Source: Rhodoferax sp. (GTDB lineage: Bacteria > Pseudomonadota > Gammaproteobacteria > Burkholderiales > Burkholderiaceae_C). Taken from it: DNA of 64,000 nucleotides. The first letter of the stretch is position 1. Each line of letters begins with the position of its first letter. Shown one piece after another: positions 63,037 to 64,000 of this stretch. The DNA is taken from positions 23,010-87,009 of the forward strand of contig PKWM01000030.1 in the NCBI GenBank assembly GCA_003133245.1. Reading direction: 5' to 3'. The notes beneath the pieces are model-generated. The model did not search any database, had not been told where the DNA came from, and worked only from the letters and a program-made list of their open reading frames with translations. Both the position numbers and the translations under genes were made by a program.

Positions 63037-63273
63037 TCAGACCGCTGCCAGCCATTGTTCAACCTTCTCGCGGCTCGGGATGCCTCCGGCGTGCACCACC
63101 TTGCCGTTGATTACCACACCGGGCGTGGACATGACGCCGTAGCCCATGATGTCGCGCAACTCCTCGACCTTTTCCAGATTGACCGCGACGCCTTTGGCCT
63201 TGGCCACCTGGTCAATCAGGGCGATGGTGTTTTTGCAGTTGGCACAACCGGTGCCGAGTACTTTGATATCCAT
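63037..63273 (-). CDS. Thioredoxin-like small CxxC protein (redox-active disulfide protein 2 type)
   Basis: 78 residues. The start MDIKVLGTGCANCKNTIALI carries the CxxC active site (Cys10, Cys13) and GVMSTPGVVINGKVVHAGG is the cis-Pro region of a mini thioredoxin fold. Such proteins are usually encoded next to ArsP-type permeases, as here (41 bases downstream of that gene). It may reduce or hand over a metalloid or thiol substrate; inference. Confidence 0.88.
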   Translation of the reverse strand: MDIKVLGTGCANCKNTIALIDQVAKAKGVAVNLEKVEELRDIMGYGVMSTPGVVINGKVVHAGGIPSREKVEQWLAAV

Positions 63274-63314
63274 GATGTTCCTTGTGCGTTGAGTTTGAAG
63301 AAAAGAAGCGCTGA

Positions 63315-64000
63315 TCAGAGCACGGCGTTGAACACATAGCCGACCAGCAAAATCCCTGCTGCCACGACGCTCACGAAAGTGGCAATCAGCCGGACTTTGA
63401 GTACCTTGCGCAGGATGATCATTTCGGGCAAAGACAGCGCAATCACACTCATCATGAATGCCAGCACGGTGCCCAGCGCCGCGCCCTTGGCCAACAGCGC
63501 CTGCACGATCGGGATGACGCCTGCTGCGTTGGAATACAGCGGCACGCCAATGACCACCGCCAGCGGCACCGACCACCAAGCCTCCCGGCCCATGAAACTG
63601 GCCATGTAATCTTCGGGTACGTAGCTGTGAATGCCCGCGCCGACGGCGATGCCGACCAAAATGTACGGCCAGACTTTGCCCACGATCTCGCGCACCGACG
63701 CAAAGCCGCATTGAATGCGGTCCGCCAGTGTCATGCCAGTCTCTTCAAACTGTGCAGACATCTTGGGCATGTCACGCACCCAGTCTTCCAGATAAGCCTC
63801 CATCTTCAGGCGCCCAATGACCCAGCCCGCAACGATTGCCACCGACAGACCCAGGCCCATGTACAGCAGCGCCACCTTCCAGCCAAACATGCCGAACAGC
63901 AGCGTGAGCGCCACTTCGTTGACCATGGGAGCGGAAATCAGGAACGAGAAGGTCACGCCAAGCGGCACGCCAGCCTGCACACCCGGGTTCGACAGTTCCC
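63315..64000 (-). CDS. ArsP_1/DUF318 permease (5' end beyond the window)
   Basis: The C-terminal ~228 residues of a membrane permease; the frame stays open to the right edge (ELSNPGVQAGVPLGVTFSFL), so the N-terminus lies outside. Phrases SAPMVNEVALTLLFGMFGW, VPLYSNAAGVIPIVQALLAKG and VIALSLPEMIILRKVLKVRL are characteristic of the DUF318/ArsP_1 family (YraQ-like). Members include ArsP, an exporter of trivalent organoarsenicals; others have unknown cargo. Its thiol-protein partner follows 41 bases later. Confidence 0.87.
   Translation of the reverse strand, partial: ELSNPGVQAGVPLGVTFSFLISAPMVNEVALTLLFGMFGWKVALLYMGLGLSVAIVAGWVIGRLKMEAYLEDWVRDMPKMSAQFEETGMTLADRIQCGFASVREIVGKVWPYILVGIAVGAGIHSYVPEDYMASFMGREAWWSVPLAVVIGVPLYSNAAGVIPIVQALLAKGAALGTVLAFMMSVIALSLPEMIILRKVLKVRLIATFVSVVAAGILLVGYVFNAVL

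Overview
The window reads as a chromosomal segment of a betaproteobacterium, most probably a Comamonadaceae member of the Rhodoferax/Polaromonas type. This rests on gene neighbourhoods and protein flavour (bamE divergent from fur, hpf-ptsN-hprK without a neighbouring rpoN, the DUF3683-type FAD/Fe-S oxidoreductase, the ubiE-Tim44-ubiJ-ubiB cluster) and on a fairly GC-rich sequence; no rRNA or tRNA is present to confirm it. I see no prophage, insertion sequence, CRISPR array or plasmid function.

Layout. 0-0.8 kb: a PilZ protein with its terminator. 1.1-8.1 kb (minus): a tightly packed unit bamE-dapB-tolQ/exbB-tolR/exbD-leuS-lptE-holA mixing envelope biogenesis with housekeeping genes, divergent from fur (plus). 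8.6-9.0 kb: a gene-free stretch holding two 87-bp palindromic repeats. 9.0-10.9 kb: hpf-ptsN-hprK (ribosome hibernation and nitrogen-PTS). 11.1-15.6 kb: a three-gene leucine-degradation set (methylcrotonyl-CoA carboxylase beta, methylglutaconyl-CoA hydratase, carboxylase alpha) preceded by a perfect 22-bp palindrome. 15.7-19.8 kb: rhodanese, FimV-like membrane protein and a CoA-transferase with an extra C-terminal domain. 19.8-24.0 kb: gshA-kup-gshB. 24.1-34.7 kb: a minus-strand run folE, clsB, EEP-family nuclease/phosphatase, nudB, aspS, DUF502, FmdB, ubiB, ubiJ, Tim44-like, ubiE and DUF971. FolE and NudB belong to the same early folate pathway; UbiB, UbiJ and UbiE to ubiquinone synthesis.

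34.9-48.3 kb (minus): the most striking accessory block, a compact four-gene unit of a 2,725-residue filamentous-haemagglutinin-type exoprotein, a secreted double-FecR protein, a TpsB/FhaC outer-membrane transporter and a CHASE2-class III nucleotide cyclase. The genes overlap or nearly touch, so secretion of a giant adhesin appears coupled to a membrane sensor-cyclase. 48.4-53.9 kb: HIT protein, 1,298-residue FAD/Fe-S oxidoreductase and a PcaF-like thiolase.

54.1-64 kb: an arsenic and thiol/metal island. arsR-arsC-arsD-arsA-acr3 is followed by a CDF metal exporter and a TauE/SafE permease, then a NifX-like His/Cys-rich protein, a Crp/Fnr regulator, DUF2892, thioredoxin 2, a GDCCVxC Cys-rich protein, a hotdog thioesterase, a small CxxC thiol protein and an ArsP-type permease cut by the right edge. 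ArsR and ArsC would sense and reduce arsenate, ArsD deliver As(III) to ArsA, and ACR3 export it. The duplicated ArsA carries between its halves an in-frame 102-bp palindromic repeat, the clearest small-scale oddity in the window.
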